Below are positions 15,867 to 24,909 of a stretch of 51,003 nt of DNA, piece by piece (position 1 is the first letter of the stretch; every line of letters starts with the position of its first letter). The position numbers and the translations under genes were made by a program. Origin of the DNA: an uncultured Pelagibacteraceae bacterium (GTDB taxonomy: Bacteria > Pseudomonadota > Alphaproteobacteria > Pelagibacterales > Pelagibacteraceae); contig CACLAY010000004.1 in NCBI GenBank assembly GCA_902604975.1, positions 1 to 51,003 on the forward strand. Direction: 5' to 3'. Below the pieces are notes generated by a model. The model searched no databases. It worked only from the letters and a program-made list of their open reading frames with translations, and was not told where the DNA came from.

Positions 15867-16985
15867 ATGCTCAATTTTATGAAAATTGAATTAGATAATA
15901 ATAAGGTGTTCTTTAGAGATGAAAATCTGAGTGAAGAAATTCACCCTTTTTGGCTTAGAGAAAGAGTAGAAAATGTTGAATTACTTGATCAAAAAACACA
16001 GCAGAGACTCTTTGATCCAAGCACAATGGAGTCAGACGTCATTATTAAATCAGCAATAATTGAAGAAGACCTCCTAAACATTACTTTTTCAGATGGAATA
16101 GAAACTAAAATTGATATTAATAAAATAATTCAAGAATTTAAAAATTCCAATTCAATTAGTAAAATTAAAGAAAAAGTAAAATGGACTTCCTCGCTTAATA
16201 ATGTAAAAAAATTTAATTTTCATGAGAATATTTATGAAAATGTTGAAATGCACGAATTACTTGCTTCTTTTTACAAGTATGGATTTGCAATTTTAAAGAA
16301 TGTTCCAACTCATGATAATTATTTAATCAAATTTGCTAACTCTGTGGGCAGTGTTAGAAGAACTAATTTTGGTGAACACTTTAATGTTTCTTCAAAACCT
16401 AGTCCTAATGATCTAGCCTATACACCTTTACCTTTGGCTCCTCATACCGATAATCCATATAGAAATCCAGTCCCTTGTATTCAGATATTGCATTGTATTG
16501 AAAATGAAGTAACTGGTGGTTTATCTACGTTGGTCGATGGATATACTGTTACTGAAGATTTAAAAAAAGACTTTCCTAAATATTATGAAATATTAACTAA
16601 AGTGAAAGTAAAATTTAAATTTATTGATAAAGATGTGATTTTAGAAGACTGGTCTGAATTGATAGAGCTTGATGAAAACAAGAATTTTAAACAAGTTAGA
16701 TTTAGTCCTCGGCTTGATTACGTACCGGTTTTAAAAAAAGAAGAACTAGACCTTTATTATAAAGCTAGAAAAAAATTATCTGATTTATATAACTCTGATT
16801 TCTATAGAATAGAATTTAAATTAATGTCTGGAGATTTAATTATGATGGATAATTACAGATTACTTCATGGTAGAACAGAATTTAATCCAAATGAGGGTAA
16901 ACGATTTTTACAAGGGTGCTATATTGAATATGATAGTACTGATAGCAAGCTTAGACATTTACAAAGAAAATTTAATATAAATTAA
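15867..16985 (+). CDS. TauD/gamma-butyrobetaine hydroxylase family dioxygenase
   Basis: This 372-residue Fe(II)/2-oxoglutarate dioxygenase has two parts. The C-terminal TauD domain has the iron triad His193, Asp195 (PHTDNPYR) and His334 (LLHGRTEF), plus Arg336 or a nearby Arg for 2-oxoglutarate. The N-terminal domain (residues 1-95) resembles the GBBH N-domain (HPFWLRERV, QRLFDP) but lacks its zinc-binding cysteines. Candidate substrates are gamma-butyrobetaine, trimethyllysine or other betaine-like and phosphonate compounds. ATG 15879 (MKIELD) is an alternative start 4 codons in. It is divergent from the phosphatase gene. Confidence 0.88.
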   Translation: MLNFMKIELDNNKVFFRDENLSEEIHPFWLRERVENVELLDQKTQQRLFDPSTMESDVIIKSAIIEEDLLNITFSDGIETKIDINKIIQEFKNSNSISKIKEKVKWTSSLNNVKKFNFHENIYENVEMHELLASFYKYGFAILKNVPTHDNYLIKFANSVGSVRRTNFGEHFNVSSKPSPNDLAYTPLPLAPHTDNPYRNPVPCIQILHCIENEVTGGLSTLVDGYTVTEDLKKDFPKYYEILTKVKVKFKFIDKDVILEDWSELIELDENKNFKQVRFSPRLDYVPVLKKEELDLYYKARKKLSDLYNSDFYRIEFKLMSGDLIMMDNYRLLHGRTEFNPNEGKRFLQGCYIEYDSTDSKLRHLQRKFNIN

Positions 16986-16986
16986 T

Positions 16987-17694
16987 TTAACCTATGCTCT
17001 GTAGAAAAGGCATATACTCAAGAAGATAATAACCTAAAGCTTGCAACTGGTTAGTGATCATTAGTATTCCTGTAATTAACAGTAGAGATCCACCAAACAT
17101 ATTTATCATCTTCATCTTTGCTTTTAGATTTTTAGAAAAAATCATAAATTTTTGTATCAAGTAACCTGATAGAACAAAGGGAATTGCTAGTCCAAGAGAA
17201 TAAAATGATAAAAGACCAATTCCTTTATTAATACTATCTTCAGTTGATGCGATTGCAAGAATTGATCCTAAAATTGGACCAATACAAGGTGTCCAGCCAA
17301 AACCAAAAGCCATACCAATTAAAATTGAACTTATTATTCCAGTATTATTATTTGTCTGAAATCTCTTCTCATAATTTAAAAACTTAAGATTTATGAGTCC
17401 TAATATTTGTAAAGAAAATATTATAATGATTATTCCAGCTCCAATTCTTAGTTGATAAGAGTTTTCTAATACTAAAGAGCCTAAAAATGTAGCAGTAGCT
17501 CCAAAACTTATAAACACAATAGAAAATCCGACTGCAAATAAAATAATAGGAAAAATATTTACAGTTTTTTTTTCAAGTAATTCATTAAGAGTTGATCCTG
17601 ATATATATGATATATATCCTGGTATTAGAGGCAGAACACATGGAGATAAAAAGCTAAGCAAACCAGCTCCAAAAGCTAAAATAAATTCAATCAT
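16987..17694 (-). CDS. ccdA: CcdA-like cytochrome c biogenesis / thiol-transporting membrane protein
   Basis: This 235-residue protein has six hydrophobic segments and the two conserved membrane cysteines of CcdA/DsbD-type electron carriers: Cys19 in SFLSPCVLPLIPGY and Cys137 in GWTPCIGP. It carries reducing power from cytoplasmic thioredoxin to the periplasm for cytochrome c maturation or protein repair. No periplasmic thioredoxin-like partner is nearby. Its ATG overlaps the PEP carboxylase stop by 1 nt, and its end is only 1 nt from the convergent dioxygenase end. Confidence 0.92.
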   Translation of the reverse strand: MIEFILAFGAGLLSFLSPCVLPLIPGYISYISGSTLNELLEKKTVNIFPIILFAVGFSIVFISFGATATFLGSLVLENSYQLRIGAGIIIIIFSLQILGLINLKFLNYEKRFQTNNNTGIISSILIGMAFGFGWTPCIGPILGSILAIASTEDSINKGIGLLSFYSLGLAIPFVLSGYLIQKFMIFSKNLKAKMKMINMFGGSLLLITGILMITNQLQALGYYLLEYMPFLQSIG

Positions 17695-20381
17695 TATCCA
17701 GTATTTTTGATAGCTGCAGAAATACCTGCTATTGATGCCATCATTGCATCATTTAAATCTTTTTTATCTTTTTTATTTAAATTTCTTTTTAAAAGCTTAT
17801 TCATCACTACTGCTTGTAAAATATTAAGGATTTCAGAATATATGTTTCTAATAATTGCTGGACCTCTAAAGATTTTTCTTTGTTTAAAAATTTCTTTTGG
17901 TGTTATTTGATCATTCAATTTTTTAACAGCATCAAATTGAAATCTTAATTTTTTTCCAACTCTAATAAGTTTATCATCAGCTAGGTTTTTTTCGTAAATT
18001 TTTGATATTTCTGGGTCTACCTTAGAAAGCACCATGTCAAGCAAGTCCATTGTTGAATTAAAATAAGGCCAGTTTTTTTCCATATCAATAAGTGTTTTTT
18101 TAAATTTCTTTATAGATGAATATCTTAAAGCCTCAGCAGTACCTAACCAAGCGGGTAACATTAATCTAATTTGAGTCCAGGCAAAAACCCAAGGAATAGC
18201 TCTTAAACTATTTATATTATCAACATTTTTTCTTTTAGAAGGTCTAGAGCCAATTGATAATTTCCCAAGTGCCATATGAGGAGTTACGGTTTTAAAATAT
18301 CTTATAAAATCTGAACTTTGATTTATATTTTTTCGATAAGAACTTGTTGATATCTCAGACATACTTTGAATTAATTGTCTCCAACTGTCTTTTGGTTTTG
18401 GAGGTGGGTTTAAAGTAGCTTCCATAACAGATCCAATATAACTGCACAAATTATATTTTGCTAAAGGCTCATAACCATATTTTTGCTGTATTACTTCTCC
18501 TTGATCAGTTATTCGAATTTTACCATTGACTGAACCAGCAGGCTGCGACCTCAATGTTGCTTGTATAGGCCCACCACCTCTACCTGCAGACCCTCCTCTA
18601 CCATGAAAAAATGTAACGTCTATTTTATATTTTTTAGCAAGTTTAATTATTTCCTCTTGTAATTTAAATTGATGCCAACTTGCTGAGAGCTTTCCAGCAT
18701 CTTTACTTGAATCAGAGTACCCAATCATAATTTCTTGTTTATTATTAATATCTTTTCTGTACCATTTTAATGAAAAAAGTTTTTCCATTATTGGTTTTGC
18801 ATTAATAAGATCATCAAGAGTTTCGAAAAGAGGTACTACTCTAAGTCTATTCTTAATGTTAGCTTCTTTTTGAAAAAACATAACTGATAAGATGTCTGAT
18901 GCTGAAGATGTCATTGAGATTACATACGCTCCTAAACACTCTTTAGGTTGACTTGCCAATACTTTAAATGTGGACCAAACCTCTTTATTTTCCTTGTTTT
19001 TAAATTGAAATTTTTTTAATACATTTTTGCTTTGCATTTTATTCGATAAATATTTTATTTTTCGATCCTCATCCCAAGTAGAATAATTTTGGTTTAGTTT
19101 TTTCTTTATATATTCTGCTAATAATTGAGAATGTCTTGAAGACTCTTGTCTTATATCAAGTCGTGCAAGATTTATTCCAAAACACTTAGCTCTCCGCATT
19201 AAATCTAATAAATCACCACTAGCTATATTTTCACTTTGGTTTTGTTCTAATGACTCTCTTACTACTCTCAATGGTTTTAAAATTTCTTCTCTCTCTGATA
19301 GTAAATCTTTATCATTAAAAGATTTATTGTTTGTTAAATAAGCCTCTATTGCTCTATGCGTTTTTCTTAATTTATCTCTTAAAGGTCTTAGATAAACTCT
19401 ATAAGGCTCGAATGTTTTTCCTGTAGTTTTTAATATTTTTTTTGAACATTTTTCCATAGAGTAAGATCTAATTAACTTTGTCATTGACTTCTCATAAAGT
19501 TTAGCTGCCTCCCACCTAGATAACAAGATAACTCTTTTAGTAACTTCTGCAGTAACAAATGGATTGCCATCCCTATCACCGCCCATCCATGATCCAAACT
19601 CAATAGGATTAAAATTTTTGGGCAAACCCTTACCCATATTTTTTTCAAATATTTGATTTAATCTTCTGTATACTTTAGGAATTGTATCCCACAAGCTATC
19701 TTCTATAATTGCAAGTCCCCATCTTGCTTCTTCCGCAGGAGTTGGTTTAGATCTTTTAATTTCATCTGTATTCCATATAATTGTTATTTCATCAAAAACT
19801 TTACGATCTAAAATTTTTAATTTTGAAGGATAATTTTTAAGTAAGTTTCTTTGTTCTAATATTTCTGTTAAGGAATGGTACTTCTGTATCAAGGTTCTTC
19901 TTTTTACTTCCGTTGGATGTGCTGTGAGCACAATTCCTATATTTAAACTTTTAGCAATATTATAAATTTTATTATTAGATATCTTTTTATTTTTAAAAAA
20001 ATTTTCAAATATTTCTTCTATGAAAATATTTTGAAATTTTTTTTCTTGTTTCACATTCTCATAAAGATCTAACGTTCTAGAAGCATCAATTGACTCAGCT
20101 AAATTATAAAAGTTCATAAAATGATTAAATGCGCGAGTTAATTTAAACAGTAAATGTGGTGGTAATTTTTTAATTTCGTTTAAAATTTTTTTAAATGGAT
20201 CTTTACGATTTTTGTTAGCAATATTAGCTTTAGAAAGTAATCTAATTTTTTCAACTAGATCATAGAATTTCTGTCCCTCTTGTTCTTTAATTACTCTTCC
20301 TAATATGTTTCCTAAAAATCGAACATCATCTCTAAGAGATTTTGTGGGTATTCTTTCATAGTAGAGGTCTCTTTTTAGCAT
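17694..20381 (-). CDS. ppc: phosphoenolpyruvate carboxylase
   Basis: This 895-residue cytoplasmic enzyme makes oxaloacetate from PEP and bicarbonate, refilling the TCA cycle. The catalytic histidine is His155 in VLTAHPTEVKRRT; the glycine-rich loop FHGRGGSAGRGGGP is near residue 600, with GYSDSSKDAG before it; the protein ends in KNTG as expected. The start at 20381 gives the usual N-terminus (LRDDVRFLG at residues 16-24) but overlaps the end of the lactonase gene by 26 nt. It is thus part of the long sugar-acid run, which suggests that anaplerosis is tied to that catabolism. Confidence 0.96.
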   Translation of the reverse strand: MLKRDLYYERIPTKSLRDDVRFLGNILGRVIKEQEGQKFYDLVEKIRLLSKANIANKNRKDPFKKILNEIKKLPPHLLFKLTRAFNHFMNFYNLAESIDASRTLDLYENVKQEKKFQNIFIEEIFENFFKNKKISNNKIYNIAKSLNIGIVLTAHPTEVKRRTLIQKYHSLTEILEQRNLLKNYPSKLKILDRKVFDEITIIWNTDEIKRSKPTPAEEARWGLAIIEDSLWDTIPKVYRRLNQIFEKNMGKGLPKNFNPIEFGSWMGGDRDGNPFVTAEVTKRVILLSRWEAAKLYEKSMTKLIRSYSMEKCSKKILKTTGKTFEPYRVYLRPLRDKLRKTHRAIEAYLTNNKSFNDKDLLSEREEILKPLRVVRESLEQNQSENIASGDLLDLMRRAKCFGINLARLDIRQESSRHSQLLAEYIKKKLNQNYSTWDEDRKIKYLSNKMQSKNVLKKFQFKNKENKEVWSTFKVLASQPKECLGAYVISMTSSASDILSVMFFQKEANIKNRLRVVPLFETLDDLINAKPIMEKLFSLKWYRKDINNKQEIMIGYSDSSKDAGKLSASWHQFKLQEEIIKLAKKYKIDVTFFHGRGGSAGRGGGPIQATLRSQPAGSVNGKIRITDQGEVIQQKYGYEPLAKYNLCSYIGSVMEATLNPPPKPKDSWRQLIQSMSEISTSSYRKNINQSSDFIRYFKTVTPHMALGKLSIGSRPSKRKNVDNINSLRAIPWVFAWTQIRLMLPAWLGTAEALRYSSIKKFKKTLIDMEKNWPYFNSTMDLLDMVLSKVDPEISKIYEKNLADDKLIRVGKKLRFQFDAVKKLNDQITPKEIFKQRKIFRGPAIIRNIYSEILNILQAVVMNKLLKRNLNKKDKKDLNDAMMASIAGISAAIKNTG

Positions 20382-21267
20382 TTTTAATTACAAACTTTTT
20401 CTGGTTTATACCAATAGCATTAGTTTGTATTTTAAATAAACTTCCTGAAAATTTAAATTTTTTAATTTCACTGTTTTTCATACCTTTTAATGCAGATGTG
20501 ACAAATAAATCTGAATTTTTTGGACCACCAAAGGCACAATTAGTAATATTTTTAGCGGGTAAATTGATCTTATGTATCTGTTTGGCAAATTTATTTAAAA
20601 CACTTACACAAGCTCCATGAAATTGGCATACCCATAAATTTCCAGCTTTATCTAAAGTCATGCCATCTGGCACTCCTTCCTTATTTGAAAATCTTTTAAA
20701 TATTTTTTTACTTATTATATCTTCATTTTTATCTATCTTAATTTTGTAGATTATCCTTTTTCTACTATCTGTATGGTAAAAACTTTTTTTATCAATAAAT
20801 GCTGGTCCATTAGTAATCATGTAATTGTCATCTACTTTTTTAAGATTAAATTTTTTATCTAGACAATAAAGAGATCCATTTGGGATATTTCTCTCAGGGT
20901 TATCCATTGTTCCAAACCAAAGTTTTCCACTGAGATCTGTTTTGCCATCATTAATCCTGTTCATTTTTAATGACTTTTCAATGGTTATTGATTTAATTTT
21001 TTTTTTACTTTTTAAATTTACTATTCTTAATTCACCTTGGAGACCTAATATAAATATATTATTTTTTATATGAGCTAAAAATCCTATTTCTTTATTTACT
21101 TTAATAGTTTCTTTTTTTTTATTTTTCAAATTTAAAATATGAATTCTTTTTTTTTTAATGTCTGTAATATAAATTGAATTATGCTCTTTAACCCACAAAG
21201 TACCTTCACCTAATGTACATTTTAAATTCCACAAAACTTCAGGTTTTGAGGTTATAATCTTAGCCAT
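20356..21267 (-). CDS. SMP-30/gluconolactonase family lactonase
   Basis: This 303-residue six-bladed beta-propeller protein is of the SMP-30/LRE family, metal-dependent lactonases that open aldonolactones. The metal ligands can be assigned: Glu21 in LGEGTLW, Asn153 in TNGPAF and Asp201 in GVPDGMTLD; NRINDGKTD (residues 103-111) and LWFGTMD are also typical. No signal peptide is seen, so it is cytoplasmic. It overlaps the enolase-superfamily gene by 8 nt and would supply the free sugar acid to that enzyme, or open the lactone it makes. Confidence 0.9.
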   Translation of the reverse strand: MAKIITSKPEVLWNLKCTLGEGTLWVKEHNSIYITDIKKKRIHILNLKNKKKETIKVNKEIGFLAHIKNNIFILGLQGELRIVNLKSKKKIKSITIEKSLKMNRINDGKTDLSGKLWFGTMDNPERNIPNGSLYCLDKKFNLKKVDDNYMITNGPAFIDKKSFYHTDSRKRIIYKIKIDKNEDIISKKIFKRFSNKEGVPDGMTLDKAGNLWVCQFHGACVSVLNKFAKQIHKINLPAKNITNCAFGGPKNSDLFVTSALKGMKNSEIKKFKFSGSLFKIQTNAIGINQKKFVIKNAKKRPLL

Positions 21268-22432
21268 TATACTCGTATTCTTTTATAAATTCTTTTTTTG
21301 GATTAATTCCAATTCCTATATTTTCTAATGGTGAAGCAAATCCATCTTTATCTTTTACCTGGTCCAAAATTGAAAATTTTTCTTCTGCAAGATCTGTAAT
21401 AAAAATATTTTTTTCAGTTGTATCAAACTCTAACATTGATTTCGTTGGAAATAGTCCACCTGGCATATCTGGTAAAGAAGTAAGTAAATGCAGATTTACT
21501 GCTACACTTAAAGCTGAACCCCATACGTGATTAACAATTGGGATAAAATTCGACTGCGCTAATGCTGATACTTTTAAATATTCTGTTATTCCACCTAAAC
21601 CACAAACTTCTGGTTGAGCTATATCAATGCAATTATATTTAATTAGTTGGTTCCAACCATATTTTGTGAACTCCGCTTCACCACCAGCAATATTTGTTTT
21701 TAATTTTTCTTTAAGTTCTTTGTATCCATCATAATCCTCTGGTGCCACAGGTTCCTCAAACCAATAAATTTCCATTTCATCTAATCCTTTACCTACGTAC
21801 AAAGCATCATTTTTGTTATAAGCATGATTGGCATCGACCATTAGTTTAAAGTTGTCCCCAATTGCCTCTCTTACTGCACTTACTAACTTTAAATCTTCTT
21901 TTGGACCTAAACCAACTTTCATCTTCATCGCCTTGAAGTTTTTTTCTTTTATTTGATTTGCCTCTTTTTTGAACAATTCACATAATTCTTCGACAGATTT
22001 TTTTTGCAGCATCATTCCATAACCATAAACTGGAATTTTGTTATTAGTTTTACCCCCTAATAATTGATAAAGAGGCAATTTTGCTTTTTTCGCTAGTATA
22101 TCCCACAATGCTATATCAATTCCTGATAATGCCTGAATAGGCATTCCTTTCTGACCGCTATCTCTAAGTAAATTATAAACTTTATGCCAAATATATTCTT
22201 TATTGATTGGATCTTCTCCTATTATTAAAGGCTGTATTACTTTTTCTACAATATATTTGTTAGTGAGAGCTATATTCCCAGGGCCAAAACATTCTCCCCA
22301 ACCCTTAATACCTTCATCAGTTTCTATCTCTACTAGGTGGGCTGTTCTGTGTTTGTAATATTGCTGAGAATATCCTAATTCTTTATCCAACTCATATCTA
22401 AGTACATGACTTTTGATTGAGCTGATCTTCAC
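21260..22432 (-). CDS. enolase superfamily (mandelate racemase/muconate lactonizing group) sugar-acid enzyme
   Basis: This 390-residue enzyme has the mandelate-racemase set: KMK (Lys170, Lys172), metal ligands Asp200 (LMVDANHAY), Glu226 (WFEEP) and Glu252 (GGE), and His302 (NHVWG). Overall it looks closest to D-galactarolactone cycloisomerase and related MR-group sugar-acid dehydratases ([29 protein letters not shown]). It uses a GTG start, placed 5 nt after the previous gene. In context it should dehydrate or isomerise a sugar acid or lactone that then passes to the SDR and hydrolase. The exact substrate cannot be read from the sequence. Confidence 0.88.
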   Translation of the reverse strand: MKISSIKSHVLRYELDKELGYSQQYYKHRTAHLVEIETDEGIKGWGECFGPGNIALTNKYIVEKVIQPLIIGEDPINKEYIWHKVYNLLRDSGQKGMPIQALSGIDIALWDILAKKAKLPLYQLLGGKTNNKIPVYGYGMMLQKKSVEELCELFKKEANQIKEKNFKAMKMKVGLGPKEDLKLVSAVREAIGDNFKLMVDANHAYNKNDALYVGKGLDEMEIYWFEEPVAPEDYDGYKELKEKLKTNIAGGEAEFTKYGWNQLIKYNCIDIAQPEVCGLGGITEYLKVSALAQSNFIPIVNHVWGSALSVAVNLHLLTSLPDMPGGLFPTKSMLEFDTTEKNIFITDLAEEKFSILDQVKDKDGFASPLENIGIGINPKKEFIKEYEYNG

Positions 22433-22437
22433 AATTA

Positions 22438-23280
22438 TTAAACAGCAACTACTTTAGAGTTCTGTTCTCCTAAATTTTCTATAGATAATTTCATTTCATC
22501 ACCAGCTTTTAAAAATACTTGGGGTTTTCTTCCCATGCCTACTCCTGGTGGGGTACCTGTAGTTATAATATCTCCAGGTTGTAATGACATGAATTTACTC
22601 ACATAAGATACAATGATATCTACATTAAAAATCATAGTACTTGTATTTCCTGTTTGCATTCTTTCGCCATTTACATCCAACATCATCTTTAAATTATTAA
22701 TATCTTTAATTTCATCCTTAGTTACTAAGTAAGGGCCAGTAGGTCCGTAAGTGTCATGAGACTTTCCTTTAACCCATTGGCCCATTTTTTCGATTTGCCA
22801 TTCTCGTTCACTGACATCGTTTACTAAACAATATCCTAAAATATGATCCTGTGATTGACTTTCTGAAATATGTTTTGCCTCTTTTCCAATTACAATTCCA
22901 AGTTCAACTTCCCAATCTAGTTTTTTTGATCCAGAGACTATTTCTACATCATCATTAGGACCACACATTGAGCTAGTCGCTTTCATAAACATTATTGGTT
23001 CTTTAGGAATATCGGCACCGACTTCAGCTGCATGATCTGAATAATTAAGTCCTATTGCTACAAATTTTCCAGGACTTGTAATACATGAACCTACTCTTTG
23101 ATTAGATGAAAGTTCAGGAAGACTTGATGTGTCTGCACTTTGAATTTTTGACATTGTTTCAAAATTTAAATTTTCTGGGTTTAAATCATTTATGTGAGAA
23201 CTTATGTCTCTTATTTTTCCATCAGCATCTAAAATTGCTGGTTTTTCTTTTCCTTTTTCACCTACTCTTAATAATTTCAT
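22438..23280 (-). CDS. fumarylacetoacetate hydrolase family, diketo-acid hydrolase (2,4-diketo-3-deoxy-L-fuconate type)
   Basis: This 280-residue enzyme has the FAH-fold metal site: Glu124 and Glu126 in WEVELGIVIGKEA and Asp155 in VNDVSERE, with the catalytic loop GLNYSDHAAE (residues 77-86). The form KGKSHDTYGPTGP and TGTPPGVGMGRKP is typical of the branch that cleaves 2,4-diketo-3-deoxy-sugar acids into pyruvate and a hydroxyacid. The adjacent SDR, which resembles 2-keto-3-deoxy-L-fuconate dehydrogenase, would make exactly such a diketo acid. It has a good Shine-Dalgarno (AAAGGAGAAAC). Confidence 0.88.
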   Translation of the reverse strand: MKLLRVGEKGKEKPAILDADGKIRDISSHINDLNPENLNFETMSKIQSADTSSLPELSSNQRVGSCITSPGKFVAIGLNYSDHAAEVGADIPKEPIMFMKATSSMCGPNDDVEIVSGSKKLDWEVELGIVIGKEAKHISESQSQDHILGYCLVNDVSEREWQIEKMGQWVKGKSHDTYGPTGPYLVTKDEIKDINNLKMMLDVNGERMQTGNTSTMIFNVDIIVSYVSKFMSLQPGDIITTGTPPGVGMGRKPQVFLKAGDEMKLSIENLGEQNSKVVAV

Positions 23281-23296
23281 TGTTTCTCCTTTATAT

Positions 23297-24040
23297 TTAA
23301 ATTGTCATTCCACCATCAACAGAAAATGTATTCCCTGTTGTAAATGTTGATTCATCGCCAGCTAAATAAATAGCCATAGAGGCAATTTCTTCAGCTGTTC
23401 CTAGTCTTCCCATCGGTTGTCTTGCTATAAAATCTTTCTTAGCTTGAACAGGATCAGGACTCTGGTTTACTCTATCTTGCCAAGAAGGAGAGAAAACGGT
23501 TCCTGGTGCTATTGAATTACATCTAATATTTTGTTTTACAAAGTCTGAAGCTATAGACTTAGTTAAACCAATAATTGCAGCTTTTGAAGCGCCATAAACA
23601 AATCTATTTGGTAAACCTTTTAAACTGGAGGCAATAGACGAAACATTGATTATACTTCCACCATTTTGCTTTACCATTAAGGGTAAAATTGCTCTGCACA
23701 TGAAATACATAGATTTAATGTTCACATCAAAAGAAAAATCCCAATCTTTTTCTTCGCAATCTAAAATTGTTCCATGATGAACAAATCCTACAGCATTAAA
23801 TAGAACATTTACTTCATCAAGTGTTTTAACAAAATCTAAAATTGCTTTGTTGTCTGTAGAGTCTAAAGTTTTAATTTTAATATTAGGATATTCTTTATTT
23901 AAATCAGCTAAAGTTTTTTCATTCAAATCTGTTGCTATTACATGGGCCCCTTCATTATGAAAAGCGATTGCTGTTGCTTTTCCGATACCTTGGCCTGCTG
24001 CTGTAACCACAATTTTTTTACCTTCTAATCTTCCACTCAT
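23297..24040 (-). CDS. SDR dehydrogenase, 2-keto-3-deoxy-L-fuconate dehydrogenase/BDH2-like
   Basis: This 247-residue NAD-dependent short-chain dehydrogenase has TAAGQGIG (residues 13-20) and the catalytic Ser135, Tyr149 and Lys153 (YGASK). The segment FNAVGFVHHGTILDCEEKDW is strikingly like vertebrate BDH2/DHRS6 and the Xanthomonas-type 2-keto-3-deoxy-L-fuconate dehydrogenase. It would oxidise a 2-keto-3-deoxy sugar acid to a 2,4-diketo acid for the hydrolase encoded 16 nt downstream. It overlaps the upstream dehydrogenase gene by 4 nt. A generic 3-hydroxyacid dehydrogenase role remains possible. Confidence 0.88.
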   Translation of the reverse strand: MSGRLEGKKIVVTAAGQGIGKATAIAFHNEGAHVIATDLNEKTLADLNKEYPNIKIKTLDSTDNKAILDFVKTLDEVNVLFNAVGFVHHGTILDCEEKDWDFSFDVNIKSMYFMCRAILPLMVKQNGGSIINVSSIASSLKGLPNRFVYGASKAAIIGLTKSIASDFVKQNIRCNSIAPGTVFSPSWQDRVNQSPDPVQAKKDFIARQPMGRLGTAEEIASMAIYLAGDESTFTTGNTFSVDGGMTI

Positions 24041-24909
24041 TTATTATTTATCCTTTCAATTTCTTTATAAAGTGAACTATGGTCTGTTTCACCATGTCCA
24101 TTATCAACAAGAGATTTATACATTTCTTTAACCAAATTTGAAATAGGTAAATGAGTATTATAATTATTGGCACATTCTAAGATATTATTCATATCTTTTA
24201 ATTGACCAGATGTTTTGCCTTTTGGAGTAAAATCTTTATCGATCATTCTTTTTCCATGTGTTTGTAAAACTTTACTGTCTGCCCAACCACCAGACAAAGC
24301 TTTAATCATTTTATTTGGATCAGCTCCTGCTTTTTCACAAAGAGTTACAGCCTCTGCCACAGCGCCTATTGCTAAACCAACAATGATTTGATTTGCTAAT
24401 TTGGATACTTGTCCACTTCCAATTGGACCAACTAATGTTGGATTACCCATTGTTTTTAAAATATCAAATGCATCATCAAAAATATTTTGCTCTCCCCCAA
24501 CCATTATAGCCAATGATGCTTCCTCTGCACCAATTGTTCCTCCAGATACAGGTGCATCCAAATAATTTATATTTTTTAATTTTAAATTATTACCATGCTT
24601 TGTTGCAGTAGTTGGTTTAACTGAACTCATATCAATAACTATTGAACCAGATTTCAAGTTTTCTAAAAAATCAGAATTATTCATCACTGCATCCACAGCA
24701 GTATCATCTGTTAACATTGTGATAACAATATCACTTCCATCCACAACATCTTTTAACGTATTTGAAATTTTTGCTCCAAATTCTTTTAGTGGTTCTGCTT
24801 TATTCTTTGATCTATTGAATACTGTTAAATTATATCCAGCTTTTACTATATTTTTAGACATTGGCAGACCCATAAGGCCTATGCCTATAAATCCTATTTT
24901 TTTTGTCAT
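24037..24909 (-). CDS. beta-hydroxyacid dehydrogenase (3-hydroxyisobutyrate / tartronate-semialdehyde reductase type)
   Basis: This 290-residue NAD(P)-dependent enzyme has FIGIGLMGLPMSKN (residues 7-20) for the nucleotide, DAPVSGGTIGAEEA (residues 118-131) for substrate and catalytic Lys170 in GQVSKLANQ. The family includes GarR (tartronate semialdehyde reductase), 3-hydroxyisobutyrate dehydrogenase and 4-hydroxybutyrate/threonate types. In this operon, reduction of a C3 semialdehyde or oxidation of a sugar-acid fragment is likely. Its stop and start junctions (0 nt after dctM, 4-nt overlap with the SDR) show tight co-translation. Confidence 0.9.
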   Translation of the reverse strand: MTKKIGFIGIGLMGLPMSKNIVKAGYNLTVFNRSKNKAEPLKEFGAKISNTLKDVVDGSDIVITMLTDDTAVDAVMNNSDFLENLKSGSIVIDMSSVKPTTATKHGNNLKLKNINYLDAPVSGGTIGAEEASLAIMVGGEQNIFDDAFDILKTMGNPTLVGPIGSGQVSKLANQIIVGLAIGAVAEAVTLCEKAGADPNKMIKALSGGWADSKVLQTHGKRMIDKDFTPKGKTSGQLKDMNNILECANNYNTHLPISNLVKEMYKSLVDNGHGETDHSSLYKEIERINNK

